Numbered from the stretch's first letter, positions 52,225-61,647 are shown. The stretch is DNA of 64,000 nucleotides from Candidatus Zhuqueibacterota bacterium (GCA_022616415.1 JAKEEU010000110.1:1-64000); one strand, 5' to 3'. Numbers and translations are program-made. The notes: a model not told the origin generated them from the sequence alone.

Positions 52225-52806
52225 TTATATCTCCTGATCAGGCTGTAATACCGCCAGCATTTTTTTCAAATTGATCCTGGCGCGAAATAAATGCGTTTTG
52301 ACCGTGCCGAGAGGCTTTTGCAAAATCTCGCTAATCTCCGCGCAGGAAAAACCTTGAAGATAATATAGCGACACCAGCGCCCGTTGATCCGGCTTCAGCC
52401 TGGCAACGGCGCGGATAACTTGTTGCTGCAATTCCGTCGTTTCATATTCCGCCGCGGTGTCTTGGGGCGAAGGCACATTTTGAATTCCCATGATCACGGC
52501 GGGATCGTGGATTTTAGTGAAAGCGAACTTTTTGAGGCCTTCGCGCCGATTGAGACACCGATTCACGCAAATTCGATACAACCAAGTCGAAAGCTTGGAT
52601 TTGCCTTCGAATGAGCCGATTTTTTGGTAAGCGCGCAAAAACGTATCCTGCAGCACTTCCTCGGCGTCTTCCTTGTTTCCCATGATGCGATAGGCCAGCC
52701 GGTAAAACTCATCTTTATATCGATCAATAAGAAGATGCAACGCCTGCAAATCGCCGGCTTGCAAACGCTTCGCCAAATCTTTGTCGTCGTAACTTGAATT
52801 TGCCAT
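52225..52806 (-). CDS. ECF-type RNA polymerase sigma factor
   Basis: 193-residue sigma70-family factor with only regions 2 and 4. Region 2 is FYRLAYRIMGNKEDAEEVLQ with DTFLRAYQKIGSFEGKSKL and STWLYRICVNRCLNRRE (about 25-95). Region 4 is RALVSLYYLQGFSCAEISEI and PLGTVKTHLFRARINLKKM (about 130-185), a helix-turn-helix recognising the -35. It is cotranscribed with its anti-sigma gene. The signal and target genes are not evident. Confidence 0.92.
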   Translation of the reverse strand: MANSSYDDKDLAKRLQAGDLQALHLLIDRYKDEFYRLAYRIMGNKEDAEEVLQDTFLRAYQKIGSFEGKSKLSTWLYRICVNRCLNRREGLKKFAFTKIHDPAVIMGIQNVPSPQDTAAEYETTELQQQVIRAVARLKPDQRALVSLYYLQGFSCAEISEILQKPLGTVKTHLFRARINLKKMLAVLQPDQEI

Positions 52807-53003
52807 GCAATTCCTGACGAGAGTTCCGGCAATTGCCGCACACGGTTTTCCATCATATTAGACAGGCAAATCAACCAGGCGGTTTCAAGCTCAGACGGGA
52901 CGCATAATTAGTGCTCGGGTGAAACCGATTTCTCCTCCCGCCTGTCAAACGATTAGAAGAAAAGTTGGGCAAAATTCACCTCATCAAATTTAAGGAGAAA
53001 AAT

Positions 53004-53414
53004 ATGGATCGTTTAGGCCCCCCCTGGCAATATATCGAGCCGAAAATATTCTACGCGTTTGCGGCGACTGGGGCGTTTATTGCCGCCATACTCGTCATTC
53101 TTATTATTGCTTTCTTCGTCAATAAATTTTTCAAATATCGCCATGAAATAAAAATCGCCCGCATTCAGTCAGGCAATCTCGATCCCATGCAAACGCTGGC
53201 CGGCGCTTTTCTGGTGTTCCGGCGAGGCATCGTTCTTGTTTGTCTTGGAGTGAATGTGAGCGCCGTTGCCATCGTCGATCACCCGTTTCCATTGGCGTTT
53301 TTGCCATTCACTTTGGGCATGGCTTATTTGATCATCTATTTCATTCATGTGAAGGGCGTTTTGAAGCTATTTCCGGAGAACGGAAAAAAGCAGGCCACTA
53401 CCAAAGCAGACTAA
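53004..53414 (+). CDS. DUF6249-family membrane protein
   Basis: 136-residue membrane protein with an N-terminal hydrophobic segment (AFAATGAFIAAILVILIIAFF), a basic stretch (RHEIKIARIQSGN) and two later hydrophobic segments. It resembles small DUF6249 proteins often encoded near ECF sigma factors. The ATG at 53004 has AAGGAGAAA 5-6 nt upstream. It is divergent from the sigma gene and may belong to its regulon, which is an inference from position. Confidence 0.65.
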   Translation: MDRLGPPWQYIEPKIFYAFAATGAFIAAILVILIIAFFVNKFFKYRHEIKIARIQSGNLDPMQTLAGAFLVFRRGIVLVCLGVNVSAVAIVDHPFPLAFLPFTLGMAYLIIYFIHVKGVLKLFPENGKKQATTKAD

Positions 53415-53488
53415 AGTGAAGTCAAGCTGGCGCATGAGCTTCTCGGCGTTTGGCAAAACCTATTCCGCAAGTTCGGTTTCGCTTGCTC

Positions 53489-54238
53489 CTACTTTATCAC
53501 GATGCCCACCGGACAATGATCTGACCCCATGACTCTGGGTAGGATAAATGCTTCTTGCAAACTGGATCGCAGCGCCGAAGAGATACAAAAGTAATCAATG
53601 CGCCAGCCGACGTTTCTCTGCCGCGCGTTGCTCATGAGACTCCACCACGTGTAGTGCCCGCCGTCTTTATAGAATTCGCGGAAGGTATCGACAAAACCGG
53701 CTTTGATAAAATTGCTGAATCCGGCGCGCTCTTCCGGCGTAAAGCCGTGGTTGCCGACATTGGCTTTGGGATTGGTGAGATCGATTTCCTGATGCGCAAC
53801 GTTCAGATCACCGCAAAAGATGGCGGGCTTTTTTCTCTCCAGCCTTTTCAAATAAGCAAGAAAATCCGCATCCCATTGCACGCGATAATCCAGCCGTGAT
53901 AAATCGCGCTTGGCGTTTGGGGTGTAGACAGTGATGAGAAAATAATTCTGAAATTCCATCGTGATCAGGCGGCCTTCACGATCGTGCTCGGTGATCCCCA
54001 TATCGTTTTTCACACGGAGTGGCTTGACTTTGGTAAAAATCGCCGTGCCCGCATAACCTGGCCTCTGTGCCGCATTCCAATATTGCAAATAATCCGGCAA
54101 CAGAAAATCAACTTGCTCCTGCCGCGCCTTGGTTTCTTGCAGACACAGCACGTCCGGATCAGCTTGCGAGATAAATTCCAGCAATCCTTTTTTGATGACG
54201 GCGCGGATGCCGTTGACGTTCCAGGAGATGATTTTCAT
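53489..54238 (-). CDS. xth: Exodeoxyribonuclease III
   Basis: Mg2+-dependent AP endonuclease and 3'-5' exonuclease of base-excision repair, 249 residues. Motifs in order: KIISWNVNGIRA (Asn metal ligand), CLQETKA (catalytic Glu), GTAIFTK, FCGDLNVAHQEIDL (Asp-x-Asn), NVGWRIDYF and GSDHCPVGI (Asp-His pair). The ATG at 54238 begins the family-typical start; the frame from 54292 is not used. It lies 16 nt downstream of the PD-(D/E)XK-like gene on the same strand. Confidence 0.95.
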   Translation of the reverse strand: MKIISWNVNGIRAVIKKGLLEFISQADPDVLCLQETKARQEQVDFLLPDYLQYWNAAQRPGYAGTAIFTKVKPLRVKNDMGITEHDREGRLITMEFQNYFLITVYTPNAKRDLSRLDYRVQWDADFLAYLKRLERKKPAIFCGDLNVAHQEIDLTNPKANVGNHGFTPEERAGFSNFIKAGFVDTFREFYKDGGHYTWWSLMSNARQRNVGWRIDYFCISSALRSSLQEAFILPRVMGSDHCPVGIVIK

Positions 54239-54254
54239 CGGCAGCACAACTTCG

Positions 54255-55187
54255 CTAATGGCTTTCGGATTTATTGCCATTGATCTGGTCAAGCATTTTG
54301 CGAAGCTCGTCGGACCCTAATTTGGCCTGCAACAATTTCATGATATCCCCTTCACCAAACGCTGCAATCATGTCTTCTTTGCTGAAAGAGGCGAGAAGCT
54401 GCTTAAGCATATCTTCTTTGTTGAAAGCAGTTAGAAGCTGTTTCAATATATCTTCTTTGTTTAAAGCAGCAAGTAGCTTATCCTGTTCTACCGTCCTGCT
54501 GATGGCAGCAATCAACTTCTCTTGATTTACTCCCTTGAGCAGTCTGACGAGAGTTTCTTCTTTGAGATCAATCATCTTTTGTACCTCACTTTCATAGAGA
54601 TCAAAAATGGCTTCAAGGATGGGGGTCGATCGCCCTCTTGCTAATTCCGACAAGATAACTTTTTGCCGGCGCGCTGGGTTTGAAAATGTTTGCAACTCTT
54701 CCGGCACCACCTCATCCGGCAAATCTTCAAACACGATGAGATACGAAACCATATCCGAATCACGCTGGAAAATGCCTTTACCAATTGGCTTATAACCAAG
54801 CTCCGGCAAGGCTTCGACAACGGTCGGATTGAGGTGGTGAACCAGCGCCGTCAAAGTCATATCGGCAACCTTTCGAAGGTTGTTCTTCATCATGTAAAGC
54901 CAGCCATACGCATGCAATTTGAGCAGGTCGGAAATTTCAAGGCGATCGGCCTCGGTTTTCAACTCCATTACATTGTAACGCCGGAAGTAATGATAAAGCG
55001 GCGGCAACTTCGATAAATCCGGTGACATCCCCTCACTCGGGGTGATAACGATCATGTCGATTTCCAGCGGCAACTCCCCAACTTTCAGATGATCTTCGAC
55101 TTTGAAGTTGGCCTGCTCAAACCGCAGCCGCAGCAATTGAATGAGCCAAGCTTCATACTGTTTCGGCGCTGGACGCTCGTTGTTCAT
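54255..55187 (-). CDS. PD-(D/E)XK-like protein with C-terminal tandem repeats (paralog 2)
   Basis: 310-residue protein. A nuclease-like pattern is present: EIDMIVI (Asp near residue 44) followed by NVMELKTEADRLE (Glu-x-Lys near residue 75), then a conserved LLKLHAYGWLYMM. The C-terminal third is built of 13-residue repeats (LLAALNKEDILKQ, LLTAFNKEDMLKQ, LLASFSKEDMIAA) encoded by 39-bp tandem DNA repeats (about 54350-54480). The start MNNERPAPK at 55187 matches its paralog. It may be a recombination-promoting (Rpn-like) or restriction-type nuclease; function unproven. Confidence 0.75.
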   Translation of the reverse strand: MNNERPAPKQYEAWLIQLLRLRFEQANFKVEDHLKVGELPLEIDMIVITPSEGMSPDLSKLPPLYHYFRRYNVMELKTEADRLEISDLLKLHAYGWLYMMKNNLRKVADMTLTALVHHLNPTVVEALPELGYKPIGKGIFQRDSDMVSYLIVFEDLPDEVVPEELQTFSNPARRQKVILSELARGRSTPILEAIFDLYESEVQKMIDLKEETLVRLLKGVNQEKLIAAISRTVEQDKLLAALNKEDILKQLLTAFNKEDMLKQLLASFSKEDMIAAFGEGDIMKLLQAKLGSDELRKMLDQINGNKSESH

Positions 55188-55256
55188 GATTCGCTCTTCC
55201 ATTTTTAAATATAGCTTCACAAGACCAAGAAAGCAACTATTTTTCCTGAAAAGACA

Positions 55257-55284
55257 TTGACATTCTTGCTAAAATCGATATTTT
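55257..55284 (+). promoter_or_regulatory. Possible sigma70-type promoter of the second PHP gene
   Basis: TTGACA (55257-55262), a 16-nt spacer and TATTTT (55279-55284), 45 nt before the ATG at 55330, in AT-rich DNA. Confidence 0.45.
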
Positions 55285-55329
55285 TAGAAAAGATCATAGA
55301 ACATCGTTATGCTTGAAAGGAAGATCGAA

Positions 55330-57648
55330 ATGCTTGTACGCCGATTTTTCATTTTTCTCTTCTTATTACTTTTTAGCAGCGCCTTTTGGCTTCAGCAGCC
55401 CGATTTGATTCCGGGGCCGAAATCGCGTCTACTCGTGCCCGCCGACCAATTGGCAGAGTATCCGGATATCGCCATCGATGCGAAGGGCACAATTTGGATT
55501 GTGTATATGCAAATGATCGATCGGCAAGAGCAAATTGTCTTGCGAGCGCTTCGCGGTGGAACCTGGGCCGACTCGTTGATTTTGGATCGCGCCGAATTGG
55601 CGTACCGGCCACGAATCGCCATGGCGCCGAATGGAACGATATGGACAAGTTGGGCGCGCGGAGAGAAGGGCAAAACCAGCGTCTTCGCTATGCCGGTAGC
55701 AAATGGGCAAAAAGGCCGGATGGAAATGGTGAGCGCTGATCAAGAAACCGCCAATTGGCAGCAAGAAATGACGTTTGATGCAAGCGGCCGGCTGTGGTTG
55801 GCTTGGGAGAGGATGAATGGCGATACTTCACAAATCATGTACAGCGTTCGCGAAAATGATCGTTGGCGTAAGCCGCAAACCGTCTTTGCCGCGCCGCATC
55901 GGCAAATGCGCCCAGCTTTGGCTGCCGGACCAAAAGGCGAGGTGTGGTGCGCCTGGGATGGCTATCTGGGGAATTACAACTACGACATTTTCTTGCGACG
56001 ATTAGACAAGGAAACACCGATTTGGAATGTGACCAACTCACCAACACTTGAACAATGTCCGGCGTTGGATGTTGATGCCAACAATCGTTTGTGGTTGGCG
56101 TGGCACAGCAATGCGGATCAAAACGGCAAGCCCGATATTCCTCGCTGGTTGGCGTTGCGACACTGGGACGGCAAACAATTATTCGCGCCAGCCGCTGAAA
56201 TGCCGGACAAAGATTTGGCAGCGCGGGAAATGTTACAGAGCTGGGAATTTCCAGCTTTGTTGGCGAGCCGTTCCGGCGCGATATGGCTCTTCGGTCGTCC
56301 CAGCCAGGAATTCAGCGCGCAAGTTTTTCTCGGCGAGCGTTGGAGCCGGCGTAAAAATTTTGCATTGGCAGGATGGGGAGGGCGCGGTGAATTGGTACGC
56401 GCCGCTGAGGCGCCGGATGGCACAATTTGGACGGTGCGTCGCGATATTGCGGCCATCGAGTTGTGTGGATTTGCCGCACGCAAAGAGAATCCGGCGAAGC
56501 CAAGTTTTCAACGTGCTCCAGAGCAACCTGTTTCGGCGATTCCGACTGCGGCGGCAACTCGCACCAAGTGGACAATAAACCCAGAAGAAAAAAATTTCAT
56601 CGGCGGAGCAAACGAGTCACTCGTTTTCGGCGATCTGCACCAGCACTCGAATCTCTCCGATGGCATGGGCACGGTGGATGATTGCTATACCCGCAGCCGC
56701 GATTTTTACAATTGGGATTTTGCCGCACTCACCGATCACGAGTGGTTTGTGAGAAATCGCTTGCTGCCTTCGGAATGGGAATACATCAAAAAGGTTACGG
56801 CGAGCTTTCATGCTTCCGGCGATTTTATCACCCTCCCGGCGTATGAGTGGACATCGGCGCGATTGCCGAATGGAGCGGGTCACAAGAACGTTTATTTTAT
56901 TGATGAGTCAAAGCCGATTTACAGTCTCGCCGACACCTTTGCCAATGTGACGCCGAAACTTTTCGCGCGGCTGAAGACGGATGACGCGATTGCCTTTCCT
57001 CATCACATCGGCTGGACAGGGGTGGATTGGCAAAATCATGATCCCGTGGCACAACCTAATGTGGAGATCGTCTCCGTGCATGGCGCGTATGAATATCTCG
57101 GCAATGAGCCGATTACGCATCGCGGCGGCATGCCCGGCATGTTTATGCAAAATGGTCTGGCGCAAGGCTTGCATTTCGGCGTGCTCGGCGCTTCGGATGG
57201 GCACGGCCTCATCTGGCATCACGGCATCGGCCGCAAACGTGATCCCTGGGTGCAAGGCTTGGCTGGCGTTTGGATCAACGGCGCGCTCACACGCGAAGCA
57301 ATTTTTGAAGCATTGAAAGCGCGGCGCCTCTATGCCACCAGCGGCGTGCGCATCATGCTTTATTTCAGCGCCGATGGTCATCCGATGGGAAGTGAATATG
57401 CCACTAACGCGCCGCCCAAACTCGTCGTGCGCGCGGTTTGCACTGACAAGATTCATTATATCTATCTGCTGCGTGACAATGAAGTCATTCACCAGTTTGG
57501 CGGCGATTTTGGTCACGGTGAAATGTCCCGCTTTGAATTTATTGACCAACAGGCTAGTCCCGGAACGCATTGGTATTACGTCCGCGTGATTCAGGAAGAT
57601 GGTGAGATGGCGTGGTCGAGTCCGATTTGGGTGAAGCTTGAAAAATAG
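55330..57648 (+). CDS. PHP-domain (DUF3604/CehA-like) secreted protein with propeller-like N-terminal half
   Basis: 772-residue exported protein. A signal peptide (FFIFLFLLLFSSAFWLQ) is followed by about 400 residues of repeated blades of the type IAIDAKGTIWIVY, IAMAPNGTIWTSW and LDVDANNRLWLAW, likely a beta-propeller. The PHP domain follows (VFGDLHQHSNLSDGMG, AALTDHEWF, LPAYEWTS, AFPHHIG, LGASDGHG). The end, AWSSPIWVKLEK, matches the block just before the sorting domain in the paralog at 31561, but here the protein stops. So it is the unsorted relative, perhaps periplasmic. Possible reaction: phosphoester hydrolysis. Confidence 0.83.
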   Translation: MLVRRFFIFLFLLLFSSAFWLQQPDLIPGPKSRLLVPADQLAEYPDIAIDAKGTIWIVYMQMIDRQEQIVLRALRGGTWADSLILDRAELAYRPRIAMAPNGTIWTSWARGEKGKTSVFAMPVANGQKGRMEMVSADQETANWQQEMTFDASGRLWLAWERMNGDTSQIMYSVRENDRWRKPQTVFAAPHRQMRPALAAGPKGEVWCAWDGYLGNYNYDIFLRRLDKETPIWNVTNSPTLEQCPALDVDANNRLWLAWHSNADQNGKPDIPRWLALRHWDGKQLFAPAAEMPDKDLAAREMLQSWEFPALLASRSGAIWLFGRPSQEFSAQVFLGERWSRRKNFALAGWGGRGELVRAAEAPDGTIWTVRRDIAAIELCGFAARKENPAKPSFQRAPEQPVSAIPTAAATRTKWTINPEEKNFIGGANESLVFGDLHQHSNLSDGMGTVDDCYTRSRDFYNWDFAALTDHEWFVRNRLLPSEWEYIKKVTASFHASGDFITLPAYEWTSARLPNGAGHKNVYFIDESKPIYSLADTFANVTPKLFARLKTDDAIAFPHHIGWTGVDWQNHDPVAQPNVEIVSVHGAYEYLGNEPITHRGGMPGMFMQNGLAQGLHFGVLGASDGHGLIWHHGIGRKRDPWVQGLAGVWINGALTREAIFEALKARRLYATSGVRIMLYFSADGHPMGSEYATNAPPKLVVRAVCTDKIHYIYLLRDNEVIHQFGGDFGHGEMSRFEFIDQQASPGTHWYYVRVIQEDGEMAWSSPIWVKLEK

Positions 57649-57673
57649 AGATTCTGTGGCCTAAAGCGAAAAA

Positions 57674-57799
57674 CTATTCTTTCATCGCTTCTTGGATTTC
57701 GTCCAATGCCGGTTCTGTGCCTGGTTTTGTTTTCTCCAGGAATGTACCGAACTTTGCGATCAGAAGTTCGGGATTTTTGCCTGCCAATCTTATTTTCAT
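57674..57799 (-). CDS. Possible small ORF (41 aa), unknown
   Basis: A minus-strand ATG at 57799 opens MKIRLAGKNPELLIAKFG, then FLEKTKPGTEPALDEIQE, and ends AMKE at the stop 57674-57676. Composition is protein-like. The frame stays open upstream for 20 codons without another ATG, so this may be the end of a decayed gene. It is the only coding-like signal in the 290 bp between the PHP and AsmA genes. Confidence 0.35.
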   Translation of the reverse strand: MKIRLAGKNPELLIAKFGTFLEKTKPGTEPALDEIQEAMKE

Positions 57800-57939
57800 C
57801 CATTCGCGCCTTTCACCAAGTTTCTTGCTGATATCAAGAAAACCATTGACATCTTCAATAAAACACCGTTATTTTTAAATAGGGGTAAGCTTGACATTTC
57901 ATTGAATAAGCAACATGGAAAAACAATTAGGATGACCTC

Positions 57940-60516
57940 ATGAAGAAGAAAATTTTAATCATTGCCGCCGCCGCCGTCGGTTTGCTGCTCATCGCGCTAG
58001 TTCTCATTCCGATCTTTTACAAAGATAAGGTCGTGGCGCTGATCAAAAAGGAAGCGAACAAGCAGCTCAATGCCAAGCTGGAATTCGAGGATATCGACTT
58101 GAGTCTGTTCAGAAATTTCCCCGATTTCACGCTCAGCCTCGAGAAACTGACGATCATCAACAATCCGCCATTTGCGGGAGACACGCTCGTGGCACTGTCG
58201 AGTTTTTCGACGACGCTGGATGTGATGAGTCTCATTCGTGGCAAGACGATAAAAATTGTCTCCATCACTCTCGATCAGCCTCGTCTCAAATTGTTGGCGC
58301 TGAAAGATGGCACGGTAAATTGGAATATCACCAAGGAACCGGAGAAGCCGGCGCCGGAAGCTGAAACCCAAAAGAATTTCAATCTCGCGCTGCAACAATA
58401 CGCCATCAAAAATGGGCGGCTTATCTACCAGGACGAAGCCTCTGAGATGGCGGTGACAGTGCTGGAACTTGATCATCAGGGCAGCGGCGATTTTGCGCAA
58501 GATCGTTTTCGCCTGCGGACGAATACAAGAATCGCGGCGTTGACTTTAGGCTCCGGCGGAGTTAAATACCTCAACGAGGTCGATACACGGCTCAAAGCCG
58601 ATCTCGATATCGATGCCGCTGCGAAAAAGTTTACCATGCTGGAAAATGAATTGCAGCTTAACAATTTGTTTCTCACCTTCAATGGCTCCGTCACGATGAT
58701 GGGGGAAAACGCGGAGCTGGATTTGCAATTTACCGCGCCCAAGAACGAGTTCAAGAATATCATCTCTTTGATACCGGCGATCTACGCCAAAGATTTCGCC
58801 GACCTCAAGTCATCCGGGCAGCTCGCGCTGCAGGGCGAAGTCAAGGGCCTTTACAGTGAAACCCAATATCCGGCCTTCAACCTGCAACTGCTGGTCAACA
58901 ACGGCATGTTTCAATATCCGAAATTGCCGACGGCCGCCAATAATGTAAATGTTGATTTATACGTGAACAACCCGGGTGGCGATTTGGACAACACCATCGT
59001 TGATCTGAAAAAATTTCACGTGGAATTGGGCAAGGAGCCGTTTGACGCCAATTTGATCGTGAAGACGCCAATCTCGGATCCCCATATTGCCGCGAACGTC
59101 AAGGGTAAAATCAATCTGGGCGAGATCAAAAACCTGATGCCTTTGCCGCCGCAAACCGAGCTTGCCGGAGTCGTCACTTCCAACCTTCGTCTCGCCGGCA
59201 ATCTGTCGAGCTTGGAAAAACAACAGTATCAAAAATTTCAAGCCGCCGGCAATGTGTCATTCAACAATATTGTTTATAGCACGGCGGATTTGCCGGAAAA
59301 AATTTCCGTGCAGCAAGCGCGGCTATCGTTTACTCCCGCGAATGTCACGCTCAGCGATTTGGCTTGCTACCTGGGAACAAGCGATATTCAGGCCAATGGG
59401 ACGCTCGATAATCTTCTGCCCTATCTGATGAGCGATCAAACCCTGCAAGGAACTTTGTCGCTCAATTCGAAATTTTTTGATCTGAATCCTTGGATGGCCG
59501 GCGAGAGTGGTGGCCTGCGCGCGGTCGAACTGCCGGATAAAATTGAATTCACTTTGAATTCAACTTTTCAAGAAGTCCAATATGAAAAATTGAAAATTCA
59601 GAACGTGCGCGGGCTGCTCGTGCTCAAAGACCGCACGCTGCATTTGATGGATTTGAACATGAATCTGCTGAACGGCTCGATCACGGCCAACGGTTCGTAC
59701 AGCACGCCGGAGAACAAGCCGCCGCATTCGTTTTTTGACTTGAAAATCAGCGAATTGAGCTTCGGCCAAACCTTTGAGAGTTTTCTGACGATGCAAAAAT
59801 TCGCGCCGATTGCCAAAAGCCTCCAAGGCAATTTCAGCGCGAATTTGCAACTGGCGACCGACTTGGATGCAACCTTGACGCCGGTCTGGAGCGCGTTGAA
59901 CAGCAAAGGATCGCTGCGCATTGCCAACGCCGCCATCACAGACTTCAAACCGTTGACGAAAATGGCCGAGTTCATCAAAATGGAAAAGTACAAAACACTG
60001 GCGCTGCAAAATCTCAACCCCTCCTACAAAATTCGCGGCGGCAGGTTTTATTTGGAGCCTTTGAATTTCAAAGTTGGGAATACCGATTTTGTGGTGTCAG
60101 GATCGAACGGCATCGATCAGTCGCTTGAGTATTCCGTCAAATTGCGCGTTCCGGCCAAAGAATTAAATACGCAAGCCAATGCCGTCGTGAGCCAATTATT
60201 TAACCAAAAAGTCGATCTGCTGCAAAACGATTATGTTGATTTGATTGGTTCCATCAAAGGAACTTTTGGCGATCCGCAGGTAAAGTTTTCTGGGAAAGAC
60301 CTCGTCAAGGGCGCCACCGCACAAGTCACGGATGTGCTGAAACAGCAAGCGCAAGAAAAGAAAACCGTGCTGGCCGACACCGTGAATGTGGAGATCGAAA
60401 AACGCCAGCAGGAATTGGAGAGAATCAAGCAAGCCACAGCGGACAGCGCCAAAAAAGAAGCAGAGCGTTTGAAAGAAGAGGCAAAAAAGAGGTTGAAGAA
60501 ATTGTTCAAGCCGTAG
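57940..60516 (+). CDS. AsmA-family inner-membrane-anchored protein
   Basis: 858-residue protein with one N-terminal membrane anchor (KILIIAAAAVGLLLIALVLI) and a long periplasmic beta-rich domain. AsmA features: LEFEDIDLSLFRNFPDFTLS near the start, IVSITLDQPRLKLLALKDG, TVNWNI, and a C-terminal repeat of the AsmA fold (GGRFYLEPLNFKVGNTDFV). The extreme C-terminus (about 810-858) is a charged coiled coil (KKEAERLKEEAKKRLKKLF). Members help outer-membrane lipid transport or biogenesis. Confidence 0.85.
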   Translation: MKKKILIIAAAAVGLLLIALVLIPIFYKDKVVALIKKEANKQLNAKLEFEDIDLSLFRNFPDFTLSLEKLTIINNPPFAGDTLVALSSFSTTLDVMSLIRGKTIKIVSITLDQPRLKLLALKDGTVNWNITKEPEKPAPEAETQKNFNLALQQYAIKNGRLIYQDEASEMAVTVLELDHQGSGDFAQDRFRLRTNTRIAALTLGSGGVKYLNEVDTRLKADLDIDAAAKKFTMLENELQLNNLFLTFNGSVTMMGENAELDLQFTAPKNEFKNIISLIPAIYAKDFADLKSSGQLALQGEVKGLYSETQYPAFNLQLLVNNGMFQYPKLPTAANNVNVDLYVNNPGGDLDNTIVDLKKFHVELGKEPFDANLIVKTPISDPHIAANVKGKINLGEIKNLMPLPPQTELAGVVTSNLRLAGNLSSLEKQQYQKFQAAGNVSFNNIVYSTADLPEKISVQQARLSFTPANVTLSDLACYLGTSDIQANGTLDNLLPYLMSDQTLQGTLSLNSKFFDLNPWMAGESGGLRAVELPDKIEFTLNSTFQEVQYEKLKIQNVRGLLVLKDRTLHLMDLNMNLLNGSITANGSYSTPENKPPHSFFDLKISELSFGQTFESFLTMQKFAPIAKSLQGNFSANLQLATDLDATLTPVWSALNSKGSLRIANAAITDFKPLTKMAEFIKMEKYKTLALQNLNPSYKIRGGRFYLEPLNFKVGNTDFVVSGSNGIDQSLEYSVKLRVPAKELNTQANAVVSQLFNQKVDLLQNDYVDLIGSIKGTFGDPQVKFSGKDLVKGATAQVTDVLKQQAQEKKTVLADTVNVEIEKRQQELERIKQATADSAKKEAERLKEEAKKRLKKLFKP

Positions 60517-60562
60517 GCGAAATTGCCTTCCAGCTTGACTTCATGAAAAAGGAGAAACAGCC

Positions 60563-61639
60563 ATGAGCTCGACGCAAGAACAAGGCATCACCGCTTTGAA
60601 CCAGGAGTTTAGCCGTTACGATCAGGTTAAAAAAGAGCAGACCTACCATTTGGCGGAACACGAGCAGGATCAATTTGACGACGAGTACGAAATCAAAACC
60701 TGCGACCTCAGCCAATTCTTTCATGGCGGCGAAACGGGAAAGGAAAAATTTGCGGCGGAGCTTGGCGCGGCGCTGGAAGGCATCGGCTTTGCCATTCTCA
60801 TCGGCCACGGCGTTGATCCCGAGCGTTATCTCGAAGCCAAAAGGAAAACCTGCGAGCTCTTTGAGCAGACAAGCCGCGAGCAGCGAATGAAATATCGCGC
60901 GCAGCGCTTCGGTTCGGTGAATCAGGGTTATTTTCCCATCAAAGAGACGTCGAATATTCATCCCGACCTCGTCGAAGGCTGGGTGTTTTGCCGCCACGCG
61001 TTTGATTTCGGTGAAAATCCGAATTATGAGGAGAAAGACTTTTGGCCGTTGCCGGGTTTCGAGCCGTTCTTCCGGCAAATCTGCTTGCAGCACGAAACGC
61101 TGATTCTGCCGATTATGCAAAGCATTCTTCGCTACCTCGGCTGCGATCCGCATCTGTACGACCGCAAATTGACGCGCACGAATTTCGGCTTTCGGTTGAA
61201 TTACTATCCGCCGCTCACTGCCGAGGACGCCGGCTCCGGCGCGGGCCGTATGTTGGGCCACGAAGACGTCGATCTTTTTACGTTTTTGCCAGCGGAAGAG
61301 GTGGGTGGACTGCAAGTCTTGAACCGCGAGAACATGAAATGGATTCGCTTGAATCCGCCGTTCGGCACGATTATTCTCAACACCGGCGATTACATGCAGC
61401 GCATTACCAACGATCGCCTGCCTTCGACGACCCATCGCGTCAGCAAACCGGTGCATCAAAAGCTTTACAACCAACCGCGCGTCACCTTTCCCATGGCAAT
61501 TTACGTTTGGGAAGAAGAGATTATCGAAGTGCTTCCCGGCCTCGGCGCGCCCAAGTATGAGCCTATAGCAGCGATTAAATTCCACACCAATATCACGAGC
61601 AAGTATTATGGGGATGATTATGCGAAGGAAGTGAAGTAG
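60563..61639 (+). CDS. Isopenicillin N synthase-like 2-oxoglutarate/Fe(II) dioxygenase
   Basis: 358-residue cytoplasmic non-heme iron oxygenase. The N-terminal DIOX_N region has LEGIGFAILIGHGVDPE, and the core double-stranded helix has the iron ligands in LGHEDVDLFTFLPA (His-x-Asp) and STTHRVSKP (distal His), with RVTFPMAIY for the co-substrate Arg. It carries a 45-residue charged N-terminal extension. The family usually hydroxylates or ring-closes small molecules; the substrate is unknown. Confidence 0.88.
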   Translation: MSSTQEQGITALNQEFSRYDQVKKEQTYHLAEHEQDQFDDEYEIKTCDLSQFFHGGETGKEKFAAELGAALEGIGFAILIGHGVDPERYLEAKRKTCELFEQTSREQRMKYRAQRFGSVNQGYFPIKETSNIHPDLVEGWVFCRHAFDFGENPNYEEKDFWPLPGFEPFFRQICLQHETLILPIMQSILRYLGCDPHLYDRKLTRTNFGFRLNYYPPLTAEDAGSGAGRMLGHEDVDLFTFLPAEEVGGLQVLNRENMKWIRLNPPFGTIILNTGDYMQRITNDRLPSTTHRVSKPVHQKLYNQPRVTFPMAIYVWEEEIIEVLPGLGAPKYEPIAAIKFHTNITSKYYGDDYAKEVK

Positions 61640-61647
61640 GAGTAAAG

